Source: Mahella australiensis 50-1 BON (GTDB taxonomy: Bacteria; Bacillota; Clostridia; Mahellales; Mahellaceae). Taken from it: 64,000 nt of DNA. The stretch covers positions 248,001 to 312,000 of the forward strand of contig NC_015520.1 in NCBI RefSeq assembly GCF_000213255.1, written 5' to 3'. The notes below the pieces were generated by a model that saw nothing but the letters and a program-made list of their open reading frames with translations, ran no database searches and had not been told where the DNA came from. This document shows, piece after piece, positions 8,981 through 16,678 of this stretch. A program made the position numbers and the translations under genes. Position 1 is the stretch's first letter; each line of letters begins with the position of its first letter.

Positions 8981-10760
8981 GACGAACCGTTTTTCCGATG
9001 ATGAGCCGCTGCGCAGGCCGTTTAACAAGGACCAATTCATGCGCCTGCTCGGGTATCTGGGCCCTTTTAAGAAGAATATTGCCATGGCTTTTGTTCTTAT
9101 GGCGGCGGCTACGGTGGCAGGGCTGGCCGGTCCATATATAATAAAGCTGGCCATAGATAATTACATAGCGGCAGGCGATGTGCCCGGCATGATGTACCTT
9201 ACGCTGGTATTTGCAGGTATTACCATAGCCACCTACTTTATAAACCGCAAGCGCATAGTGATGATGACCGCTATGGGTCAGAGCATACTGTATAACATGC
9301 GTATGGACCTGTTCAGGCATATAGAAAGCCTGTCGTTCACATTTTTCGACAGCCGGCCGGCGGGCAAGATCATGATGCGCCTGATAAACGACGTGAATTC
9401 GCTCAATGACCTTTTGACCAACGGCCTCATCAATGTCTTGAACGACTTCGTCATGCTGGCCGCTATAATAGGCATTATGTTCAGCATGAATACGAGGCTT
9501 ACGCTGATATCGTTTATACTGCTGCCGGCGCTCGCGGCATTGGTGTTCGGCCTGCGCAATCTTATAAGGCGGCGATGGCAGATAGTGCGCCAGAAGAATT
9601 CCAATATGAACGCTTATCTTCAGGAGAGCATATCGGGTATGCGAGTCACGCAGGCCTTTGTTCAGGAAGAAGTCAATGAAAGCATTTTTTTGGGGCTAAA
9701 CGACGGTATAAAGACGGCTCATATGAACGCCATACGCGTCAACAACGCCTTCGGTCCGCTCCTCAATATCATAGGCGCTGTGGGCAACGCGCTGGTATTC
9801 ATCATTGGCGTAGGCATGGTGGTGGGCGGTGAGGTTACGGTGGGTACGCTGGTTGCGTTTACCAGCTACATAGGCAGGTTTTGGATGCCGCTGACCAACC
9901 TGAGCAATTTCTATAATCAATTGTTGGTAGCTATGGCATCTGCTGAGCGCATATTCGATATATTGGATACAAAACCCGAGGTTACCGATAAGCCGGATGC
10001 CGTACCGCTGCCGCCTATAGAAGGGCGAGTGGAATTTGACCACGTCTGGTTCCACTATGAGCCGGATAAGCCTGTGCTCAGAGATGTGAGCTTCACGGCT
10101 CGTCCGGGAGAGAACATAGCGCTTGTTGGGCCGACAGGTGCCGGCAAATCGACTATAATAAACCTTATAGCGCGCTTTTACGACGTGACAGCGGGCCGCG
10201 TGCTCATAGACGGCTACGACGTGCGCGACGTGACGCTGGAATCGCTGCGCAGCCAAATGGGCATAGTGCTGCAGGACACCTTTCTTTTCTCGGGCACCAT
10301 TATGGACAATATACGCTATGGTAAACTGGATGCCACCGATGAAGAGGTGATAGCGGCGGCCAAGGCTGTGCATGCCGACGACTTCATAAGGGAATTCAAA
10401 GACGGCTATTTTACCGAAGTCCACGAGCGCGGCTCCAGGCTGTCGGTAGGGCAGCGCCAGCTCATATCCTTTGCCCGCACGCTGCTGGCCGACCCGCGCA
10501 TACTCATATTGGACGAAGCAACATCCAGCATAGATACTCATACCGAGCGACTGGTGCAGATGGGGCTGGAACGTTTGCTGCAGGGGCGTACCTCATTTGT
10601 CATAGCACACAGGCTGTCTACTATACGCAATGCCGACCGCATTATGGTGATAGATGAGGGGCAAATAAAGGAGTCGGGCACGCATGATGAGCTCATGGCC
10701 GCAGGCGGCATATACCGCGAGCTGTACACCTCGCAGTTTAGCTGGCTGCTGGCCGGATAG
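8973..10760 (+). CDS. ABC exporter half-transporter, partner subunit
   Basis: 595 residues with an N-terminal membrane domain and a C-terminal ATPase. Walker A is GPTGAGKST and Walker B is the catalytically complete LILDEATSS, but the signature is LSVGQRQL, with Val replacing the usual Gly. The partner at 7202 has the mirror defect (good signature, Asp in Walker B), so one ATP site would be fully active and the other degenerate. This matches known heterodimeric exporters and is strong evidence of pairing. The start overlaps the end of the upstream gene by eight bases. No substrate-binding or regulator gene lies nearby. Confidence 0.92.
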   Translation: MARTNRFSDDEPLRRPFNKDQFMRLLGYLGPFKKNIAMAFVLMAAATVAGLAGPYIIKLAIDNYIAAGDVPGMMYLTLVFAGITIATYFINRKRIVMMTAMGQSILYNMRMDLFRHIESLSFTFFDSRPAGKIMMRLINDVNSLNDLLTNGLINVLNDFVMLAAIIGIMFSMNTRLTLISFILLPALAALVFGLRNLIRRRWQIVRQKNSNMNAYLQESISGMRVTQAFVQEEVNESIFLGLNDGIKTAHMNAIRVNNAFGPLLNIIGAVGNALVFIIGVGMVVGGEVTVGTLVAFTSYIGRFWMPLTNLSNFYNQLLVAMASAERIFDILDTKPEVTDKPDAVPLPPIEGRVEFDHVWFHYEPDKPVLRDVSFTARPGENIALVGPTGAGKSTIINLIARFYDVTAGRVLIDGYDVRDVTLESLRSQMGIVLQDTFLFSGTIMDNIRYGKLDATDEEVIAAAKAVHADDFIREFKDGYFTEVHERGSRLSVGQRQLISFARTLLADPRILILDEATSSIDTHTERLVQMGLERLLQGRTSFVIAHRLSTIRNADRIMVIDEGQIKESGTHDELMAAGGIYRELYTSQFSWLLAG

Positions 10761-10888
10761 CTCGGCAATCCGGGTGCCGGATGCAGCGAGGTGTTCTGGT
10801 ATAGCAAGAGACTCGACATATATGCTGAGCCATAGCAAGATCAGATATTGCATATCATAAATCAAAGATTAAATGGAGGAGTGTCGAA

Positions 10889-11734
10889 ATGGTGAAATTC
10901 GGATGTTGTCTGCCTATGGCATCTTTTGCGGAGCAGTTGAAACAGGGCGACGATAAGAGTGGCGATGTTGCCAAGCAGTTGGCGTTGGGCCTGGATGCTC
11001 TGCACCGGAATGGCTACGATTTTGCGGAATTGGGCGTAGGCACCGTGGCAAATCTGTCGGATGATGACTTTGAAAGGGTAAAGGGCATGATCGCGGCAGC
11101 CGATATAAAGGTACATGCTTTTAACAGCTTTATACCCGGTTCTATACCGTTGACCGGTCCTGATGTATCGGTTGAGCAGATAGAGCAATATGTGAGCAAA
11201 GCTTTGATGCGCGTCAGCGAGGTAGGAGCATCGTATGTGGTCTTTGGCAGCGGGGCGGCGCGCAAGGTGCCCGAAGGATTCCCGGTTGACAGGGCTATTG
11301 AGCAGTTGCTGGATTTCTTGAAATTGTGCGAGCGCTATGCCGCGCGTTACGATGTGACCATAGCAATAGAGCCGCTTAATAAAATGGAAACCAATATAGT
11401 AAACAGCGTGGCCGAGGGCTTGGAGCTGGCGTTGAGGGCTGATCAGCCGCATGTAAAGCTGCTGGCCGATTTGTATCATATGCTGGTAGAGCATGAATCG
11501 TTTGATATTATACCCAAAGCGGCACAACATCTGGTGCACGTACACATAGCCAATAAGCAACGGCGTTACCCGGGCTACGCCATAGAGGACGATGAGGATT
11601 TTATGCCGTTCTTCAAGGCATTGAAGGAGAGCGGCTATGACGGCGGCATATCGGCCGAATGCCGTTTTGATGATTTTATGGAGGAGAGTGTCCGGTCTTT
11701 GTTATACATAAAGCAGATGTGGCAGTCTGCTTAG
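10889..11734 (+). CDS. Sugar phosphate isomerase/epimerase-like TIM-barrel protein
   Basis: 281 residues of the xylose-isomerase-like TIM-barrel family. The usual metal ligands can be seen: Glu in AIEPLN, Asp in LLADLYHM, His in VHVHIAN and Glu in GGISAEC. Family members interconvert ketoses or act on inositol-type sugars; the substrate cannot be told. Start ATG follows a GGAGG site. It is monocistronic, between the ABC pair and the hydrogenase-maturation genes, with no transporter or kinase beside it. Confidence 0.8.
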   Translation: MVKFGCCLPMASFAEQLKQGDDKSGDVAKQLALGLDALHRNGYDFAELGVGTVANLSDDDFERVKGMIAAADIKVHAFNSFIPGSIPLTGPDVSVEQIEQYVSKALMRVSEVGASYVVFGSGAARKVPEGFPVDRAIEQLLDFLKLCERYAARYDVTIAIEPLNKMETNIVNSVAEGLELALRADQPHVKLLADLYHMLVEHESFDIIPKAAQHLVHVHIANKQRRYPGYAIEDDEDFMPFFKALKESGYDGGISAECRFDDFMEESVRSLLYIKQMWQSA

Positions 11735-11749
11735 TCGATTAATCCGCTC

Positions 11750-11787
11750 TTGTTTTTTGAGGCATAGTATGTTAAAATATTAACATA
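11750..11787 (+). promoter_or_regulatory. Promoter covered by a Rex-like operator
   Basis: TTGTTT (11750-11755) and TAAAAT (11773-11778) are 17 bp apart. The perfect inverted repeat TATGTTAA-AATA-TTAACATA (11768-11787) covers the -10. Its core TGTTAA-N4-TTAACA matches the Rex consensus TTGTTAANNNNTTAACAA except the outermost base pairs. Rex is a repressor released by high NADH and commonly controls fermentation and hydrogenase genes. Confidence 0.65.
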
Positions 11788-11810
11788 AACAAAGAACCGG
11801 AGGTGGCGGC

Positions 11811-12056
11811 GTGGAAAATAGAATAGGCGTTATAGGTATAGTAGTCGAGCACAGGGAAGAGGTGGCGGCCAAGCTGAACGATATACTCAGCCGGCACGGT
11901 GACATAATAGTGGGGCGTATGGGCATACCATACAAAGAGCGCGGCCTGTCGGTCATATCCCTCATAGTGGACGGCACGACCGATGAGATAGGTTCATTGA
12001 CCGGTCAGTTGGGCGCTTTGCCGAATGTGAATGTAAAATCGGCTTTGACAAAATAG
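11811..12056 (+). CDS. TM1266-type iron-only hydrogenase system regulator (ACT-like)
   Basis: 81 residues beginning at a GTG behind CCGGAGGTGG. The sequence (IGVIGIVVEHREE, then GRMGIPYKERGLSVISLIVDG) is typical of the small TM1266 family, an ACT-like ferredoxin fold found beside [FeFe]-hydrogenase maturation genes and proposed to regulate them. The next gene is hydG, which supports the call. It has no DNA-binding domain of its own, so any regulatory action probably needs a ligand or a partner. Confidence 0.85.
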   Translation: MENRIGVIGIVVEHREEVAAKLNDILSRHGDIIVGRMGIPYKERGLSVISLIVDGTTDEIGSLTGQLGALPNVNVKSALTK

Positions 12057-12115
12057 AATATATTTAATAACTGAGATCAAGGGTTTATGCCTGAGGTCGG
12101 AAGGGGTACATAGAG

Positions 12116-12148
12116 CCTGTTCTGCATCTTAGGCAGAGCAGGTTTTTT
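12116..12148 (+). terminator. Intrinsic terminator or attenuator between TM1266 and hydG
   Basis: CCTGTTCTGC pairs with GCAGAGCAGG (one G-U pair) across a seven-base loop and is followed by six T. It lies inside the presumed operon, 22 bases before hydG, so it should reduce or condition read-through. The 59 bases before it match no riboswitch class I know. Confidence 0.75.
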
Positions 12149-12170
12149 ATTTTAGAAAGAAGGATGCTCT

Positions 12171-13601
12171 ATGGTAGAAGAAAGGATGAAGGCGGACTTT
12201 ATAGATGAGGATACTATAAACCGTACGTTGGAGAAAGGCAGGAAGGCTACCAAAACGGACGTGCAGCGCATAATAGATAAGGCGGCTTTGGCCAAGGGGC
12301 TGGACCCCGAAGAGGTGGCGGCGCTGTTATATGTAGATGACGACGAGCTGCTTGAGGGCATATACAGGACGGCTCGCGAGGTAAAAGAGCGCATATACGG
12401 CAAAAGGCTGGTATTGTTTGCACCGCTTTATCTAAGCAACTATTGCGTCAATAAGTGCCGTTATTGCGGCTATCACTACGGCAGCGACATAGTGCGCAAG
12501 AAGCTGACGATGGAGGAGATAGCCGACGAGGTGCGTGCTTTGGAGGCTATGGGCCACAAACGCCTGGCATTGGAGACCGGCGAGGACCCGGTGAATTGCC
12601 CCATAGACTATGTGTTGGATGCTATAAAGACAATATATTCGGTGCAGCAGGATAACGGCGCTATACGGCGCGTCAACGTGAATATAGCCGCCACTACGGT
12701 GGAGAATTACCGTAAGCTCAAGGCGGCCGGCATAGGCACGTATGTCCTGTTTCAGGAGACCTATCACCGGCCGACGTACAAGCTGATGCACCCGGCCGGC
12801 CCTAAATCCGATTACGATTATCACACCACGGCTATGGACAGGGCTATGCAGGGTGGTATAGATGATGTTGGGATAGGCGTGTTGTTCGGACTGTACGATT
12901 ATCATTTTGAGGTGATGGGCCTGCTGTATCACGCTATGCACCTCGACAGCACTTATGGTGCCGGGCCGCATACCATATCGATGCCAAGGCTGAGGGCTGC
13001 CGAAAGCGTCACGATGAACGAATTCCCCTATATGGTGTCTGACCGCGACTTCAAAAAGATAGTGGCCGTTATACGCCTGGCGGTGCCATATACCGGTATG
13101 ATACTTACAACGCGTGAACGCCCGGGCTATCGCGATGATGTGATATCGGTTGGCATATCGCAGATAAGCGCCGGCTCATGCACCGGCGTAGGCGGCTATA
13201 AGGATGAATGGGAGGAGTTCTTAAACGGCCGGCCGCATGCTGAAAGGGAGAATACCGCTCAGTTCGAGGTGCAGGACCTGCGCAGCCCCGATAAGATAAT
13301 ACGCACGTTGTGCGAGAGCGGCTATATACCCAGCTACTGTACGGCCTGTTACAGGAAAGGGCGCGTCGGCGATCGCTTCATGAGCTTTGCCAAGTCGGGC
13401 AATATACACAACGTGTGCCTGCCCAACGCCATATTGACATTCAAGGAATACCTTGAAGATTATGCGTCGCCGCAGACAAAGGAAATAGGGGAGAAGGCCA
13501 TCGAGCAGCATCTGAAGGATATAGGCAAAGATCGCATACGCGAGATCACAAAGGAGCGCCTTAAGCTCATCGAGAAGGGCCAACGCGATTTATATTTCTG
13601 A
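12171..13601 (+). CDS. hydG: [FeFe]-hydrogenase H-cluster radical SAM maturase
   Basis: 476 residues. HydG cleaves tyrosine to make the CO and CN ligands of the H-cluster. The radical-SAM CX3CX2C motif is Cys92-Cys96-Cys99 (CVNKCRYC). The C-terminal auxiliary cluster motif CX2CX22C is Cys390-Cys393-Cys416, which separates HydG from the related ThiH. The gene is translated from ATG 12171 after an AGAAAGAAGG site and follows the TM1266-like gene. hydE, hydF and the hydrogenase itself are not in the window and must be elsewhere. Confidence 0.95.
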   Translation: MVEERMKADFIDEDTINRTLEKGRKATKTDVQRIIDKAALAKGLDPEEVAALLYVDDDELLEGIYRTAREVKERIYGKRLVLFAPLYLSNYCVNKCRYCGYHYGSDIVRKKLTMEEIADEVRALEAMGHKRLALETGEDPVNCPIDYVLDAIKTIYSVQQDNGAIRRVNVNIAATTVENYRKLKAAGIGTYVLFQETYHRPTYKLMHPAGPKSDYDYHTTAMDRAMQGGIDDVGIGVLFGLYDYHFEVMGLLYHAMHLDSTYGAGPHTISMPRLRAAESVTMNEFPYMVSDRDFKKIVAVIRLAVPYTGMILTTRERPGYRDDVISVGISQISAGSCTGVGGYKDEWEEFLNGRPHAERENTAQFEVQDLRSPDKIIRTLCESGYIPSYCTACYRKGRVGDRFMSFAKSGNIHNVCLPNAILTFKEYLEDYASPQTKEIGEKAIEQHLKDIGKDRIREITKERLKLIEKGQRDLYF

Positions 13602-13613
13602 TAAAAGCATAGG

Positions 13614-13638
13614 GGCATGGGTTATGAAAACCCATGCC
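13614..13638. terminator. Shared terminator between hydG and the convergent Crp/Fnr gene
   Basis: GGCATGGGTT pairs perfectly with AACCCATGCC over a five-base loop. A T-rich run (TTAAACTTTTT) follows on the plus strand. It sits between the two convergent genes. Confidence 0.8.
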
Positions 13639-14316
13639 TTAAACTTTTTGCAAGGCTTTTCTATCGATAATCTTAAAGCTGTTTTTCCAATACTCGATAA
13701 GGCCGTCGTCCCTCATACGGCTGAGCTCGCGCGAGATGGCGCTGCGATCCGCTCCAAGGTAATCGGCCAGGCCGTTTCTGTTAAACGGTATGTAGAACAG
13801 GTCGCTCGTCTGTTTCTTGCTCTCATCGAGCAGGTAGGCCGCAATCCGACTGCGCAGACTTTTTGTTGATAGGTAATCGATCTTCGCGCTGAGCGCAATG
13901 TTTTTTTGCGCTAAAAGGCTGAGCATATTTTCTATCAGCTTTGTATGGAATATGCAGGACTTGGTGCATCTTTTTATAGAGAATGCATAATCGATAAAAA
14001 GTATATCAGCATTTGTTGCGGCAGTCACCGTAACGGGGCTTTCGTTTATGCCGGCGCAGACGAATACCTCGCTGAACGTGTCGCCGGCCTTCAAATTCGC
14101 TATTATCTGGCGTCGGCCGAAGGCATCGTCTTTGGAAACATTTACTTCACCGAACAGTACGACGCCTATATTCGAGATTTCATCGCCGGCGCATACTATA
14201 TTGTCCCCGCGGGGAAACGATGCTGCCTTTGCATTAAGGCAGGAAAGCATTGCGTCGAGATCATCGTCCTCGATACCCTCAAACAGCGGAGATTTTATAT
14301 TCAATGAACTCATCAT
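13639..14316 (-). CDS. Crp/Fnr-family regulator, HcpR-like
   Basis: 225 residues: an N-terminal cyclic-nucleotide-binding-like beta barrel (about 10-120), a dimerisation helix, and a C-terminal Crp-type winged helix (about 150-220) whose recognition helix is in ADYLGADRSAISRELSRM. It lacks the N-terminal Fe-S cysteine set of Fnr. It is divergent from hcp with a 100-bp shared control region holding a perfect palindrome. HcpR-type regulators respond to nitric oxide or redox and activate hcp, which fits; the exact ligand is not shown. A GGAAGG ribosome site precedes ATG 14316; a second ATG at 14313 is possible. Confidence 0.85.
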   Translation of the reverse strand: MMSSLNIKSPLFEGIEDDDLDAMLSCLNAKAASFPRGDNIVCAGDEISNIGVVLFGEVNVSKDDAFGRRQIIANLKAGDTFSEVFVCAGINESPVTVTAATNADILFIDYAFSIKRCTKSCIFHTKLIENMLSLLAQKNIALSAKIDYLSTKSLRSRIAAYLLDESKKQTSDLFYIPFNRNGLADYLGADRSAISRELSRMRDDGLIEYWKNSFKIIDRKALQKV

Positions 14317-14335
14317 GTTCTATCCTTCCTATTTT

Positions 14336-14377
14336 GTTGCTATAGCAACCGAAATTACAGTTAAAATATACTATAAT
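14336..14377 (+). promoter_or_regulatory. hcp promoter with a Crp/Fnr-type palindrome at -41.5
   Basis: The perfect 14-bp palindrome GTTGCTATAGCAAC (14336-14349) is centred at 14342.5. A TATAAT lies at 14372-14377 and no good -35 is present. With transcription starting about seven bases after the -10 (near 14384), the palindrome is at about -41.5, the class II activator position for Crp/Fnr proteins. Confidence 0.65.
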
Positions 14378-14416
14378 AACGGTACGAAATCAATAGGGAA
14401 TTTGGAGGAATAGAAG

Positions 14417-15976
14417 ATGTCAAATATGTTTTGCTTTCAGTGTGAGCAGACATCCGGCGGAAATGGTTGCCGCAACGTAGGCGTATGCGGAAAGGATGCT
14501 GTTACGGCAGTGGCTCAGGATGACCTTACGCGCGAGATGATAGCGCTTGCTCGTATGGGGTTGGCCAACGGCCGTACCAAAAGGGCCGATGAGCTGATCG
14601 TCGACGGGTTGTTTGCCACCGTTACCAATGTTAACTTCGACCCGCAGGCCATCTCCTGCTTAAAGGATGAGATAAAAGCCGAAAGGGAGGGGCTTGGGGG
14701 GCAGCCGTTTGACGGGCCGCTTTTTGAAGGCGATACCGACATAGTATCGCTGCGTTCGACGCTGCTTTTCGGGATGAGAGGGATGGCGGCCTATGCCCAT
14801 CATGCGCGCATACTCGGCAAGGTCGATGATGAGGTGACCGGATGGTTCTACAAGGGGCTTTCTGAGCTTGCAAACGAGCATTCAATAGATGAATGGTTGG
14901 GCCTGCTGATGGAATTCGGAAAGGTAAATTTCAGGTGTATGGAACTGCTTGACGAGGCTAATACCGGCGCTTATGGCAATCCCTCGCCTGTTAGGGTTAC
15001 CTATAACATCGAGAAGGGGCCGTTTATAGTCGTCACCGGCCATGATCTCCACGATCTGTATTTGTTGCTCGAGCAGACCAAAGACAAGGGCATAAATATC
15101 TATACGCACGGCGAGATGCTGCCGGCTCATGCGTATCCCGAATTGCATAAATATCCCCATTTGAAAGGGCATTTCGGAACGGCATGGCAGAATCAGCAGA
15201 AGGAATTCAAGGATCTGCCGGCGCCGGTGCTATTTACAACCAACTGTTTGATGCCGCCCAAGGACAGCTATAAAGATAGAGTATTTACGACATCGGTGGT
15301 GGCATATCCGGGTGCGGTGCATATAATTGAAGATGAGAATGGCAATAAGGACTTTTCGCAGCTTATAGACAAAGCCATCGAACTCGGCGGCTATCCCGAG
15401 GATAAGAAGATGACCGGCATCAACGGCGGCGATGTTTTAACCACCGGCTTTGCCCACGATGCGGTGCTGTCGGTGGCCGACAAGGTTATAGATGCCGTTA
15501 AATCCGGCGCTATAAAACACATCTTTTTGGTCGGCGGATGCGATGGCGCACGCCCGGGCAGGAACTATTATACCGAATTTGTAAAGCAGACGCCTCAAGA
15601 CAGCGTGGTGCTTACGTTGGCATGCGGCAAATTCCGCTTCAACGATATCGATGCCGGCGAGATAGGCGGCTTGCCGCGCATCATGGATATGGGCCAGTGC
15701 AACGACGCATACAGCGCCGTAAAGGTGGCGCTTGCCTTGGCCGATGCCTTTGGCGTGGGTGTAAACGACCTGCCGCTTTCACTTGTGCTGTCATGGTATG
15801 AGCAAAAAGCGGTATGCATACTTCTTTCGCTGTTGGCACTGGGCGTAAAGAATATACGCTTAGGCCCGACGCTGCCAGCCTTCCTGTCGCCCAATGTGTT
15901 GCAGGTTTTGGCTGACAACTTCGGCATAAAGCCCATCACCACACCGGAAGAGGACCTCAAAGCAATCCTCGGTTGA
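14417..15976 (+). CDS. hcp: Hydroxylamine reductase / hybrid-cluster protein
   Basis: 519 residues, about the usual length of class III-like Hcp proteins. The N-terminal cluster motif is Cys6-Cys9-Cys18-Cys24 (C-x2-C-x8-C-x5-C). Further Cys, His and Glu residues for the hybrid cluster occur in FTTNCLMPP, VGGCDGARPG and LACGKFRFN. Hcp reduces hydroxylamine and acts as a nitric oxide reductase in the cytoplasm of anaerobes. A GGAGGAA site precedes the ATG. It is monocistronic, with a strong terminator after it and the likely activator gene divergent. Confidence 0.95.
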   Translation: MSNMFCFQCEQTSGGNGCRNVGVCGKDAVTAVAQDDLTREMIALARMGLANGRTKRADELIVDGLFATVTNVNFDPQAISCLKDEIKAEREGLGGQPFDGPLFEGDTDIVSLRSTLLFGMRGMAAYAHHARILGKVDDEVTGWFYKGLSELANEHSIDEWLGLLMEFGKVNFRCMELLDEANTGAYGNPSPVRVTYNIEKGPFIVVTGHDLHDLYLLLEQTKDKGINIYTHGEMLPAHAYPELHKYPHLKGHFGTAWQNQQKEFKDLPAPVLFTTNCLMPPKDSYKDRVFTTSVVAYPGAVHIIEDENGNKDFSQLIDKAIELGGYPEDKKMTGINGGDVLTTGFAHDAVLSVADKVIDAVKSGAIKHIFLVGGCDGARPGRNYYTEFVKQTPQDSVVLTLACGKFRFNDIDAGEIGGLPRIMDMGQCNDAYSAVKVALALADAFGVGVNDLPLSLVLSWYEQKAVCILLSLLALGVKNIRLGPTLPAFLSPNVLQVLADNFGIKPITTPEEDLKAILG

Positions 15977-15994
15977 TTAGAAGTTATAAATGAT

Positions 15995-16038
15995 GTATAT
16001 AAAAAAGAACCGTCTCAAGACGGTTCTTTTTTATATAC
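15995..16038. terminator. Strong bidirectional terminator after hcp
   Basis: A perfect inverted repeat of about 20 bp surrounds the tetraloop TCAA: ...AGAACCGTC / GACGGTTCT..., with six A on the left and six T on the right. It can stop transcription from either side. Confidence 0.9.
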
Positions 16039-16323
16039 TTGCAATCCGTAATATGTGACTGAAACGGGCGATATAAAGCGATGCAAATGATATAAAGCCG
16101 GAGAACGCCTTGAAATATTGCGTAGGCGTACTCAATGAGTGCAGCGTAGAGCAAGCGTAGGTCGGGCATGGACGCCCGACCAGCCGGCACTGAGCATGGA
16201 CGCGAATTGCCGGCGTTAGCTTGCTCAAGCGAAACGAATTGTAAGTACGCCGGCAATATTTCATGAGCGGGCGTAGGATTTATATCATTGCATGCGCTGA
16301 ATTTGCTATATTACGAATCGAAG
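16038..16323. repeat. Nested palindromic element with two inverted arms and an internal multi-stem core
   Basis: The outer arms (about 16038-16103 and 16267-16323) are imperfect inverted copies sharing CGTAATAT, GCAAATGATATAAA and related blocks. Inside them, TTGAAATATTGC (16110-16121) pairs with GCAATATTTCA (16252-16262). Next, GAGCAAGC (16149-16156) pairs with GCTTGCTC (16219-16226). Two hairpins fill the core: GGTCGGGC/GCCCGACC (16160-16181) and GCCGGCA/TGCCGGC (16183-16214). There is no credible ORF. A solo arm occurs at 25400-25473. It may be a MITE-like repeat or encode a folded RNA. Confidence 0.7.
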
Positions 16324-16340
16324 TTATATGCACGTAACCA
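16324..16340 (+). repeat. Left target-site duplication of the IS
   Basis: TTATATGCACGTAACCA is repeated exactly at 18094-18110 in the same orientation, flanking the IS. Confidence 0.85.
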
Positions 16341-16542
16341 TGTCAATAGTCAGCGAAAATGTCATAGTAAATGGCTGATATTTATTCAACGAAAATTTCA
16401 TAGCGATGTATGGATTTACTATAATTGGAACATTAAATATAGATTATATTACAGTAAGCTGGTTATATAACTTTAGCAACTTACATTAATATGATATGAG
16501 AACATATATTACCACCAAATGAGCAAAAAAGATAATACTATC

Positions 16543-16672
16543 TTAAGGCTTACTGCTTTGCTAAATTCTAGCTGCTCCATTCCCGTGCGTAAAGGGTAAA
16601 ATAAACAAGCTCCGCTTGCCCTTGACGCACGTTCATTTCGCAGCTATTATATAATTAGGCTGTAAGCCTTAA
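16543..16672. other. Nested-stem structured segment inside the IS
   Basis: Successive stems nest in order: TTAAGGCTTAC/GTAAGCCTTAA, AGCTGC/GCAGCT, GTGCGT/ACGCAC, AAGGG/CCCTT and CAAG/CTTG around CTCCG. The segment ends seven bases past the transposase stop codon, so it could be the folded 3' end of the transposase mRNA or protect the gene from outside transcription. I know no named RNA family for it. Confidence 0.55.
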
Positions 16673-16678
16673 TACTGG

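Noticed and set aside
16038-16323. Hammerhead ribozyme or group II intron in the palindromic element
   Set aside because: The CUGANGA/GAAA core is not placed correctly and no intron domains or maturase are seen.
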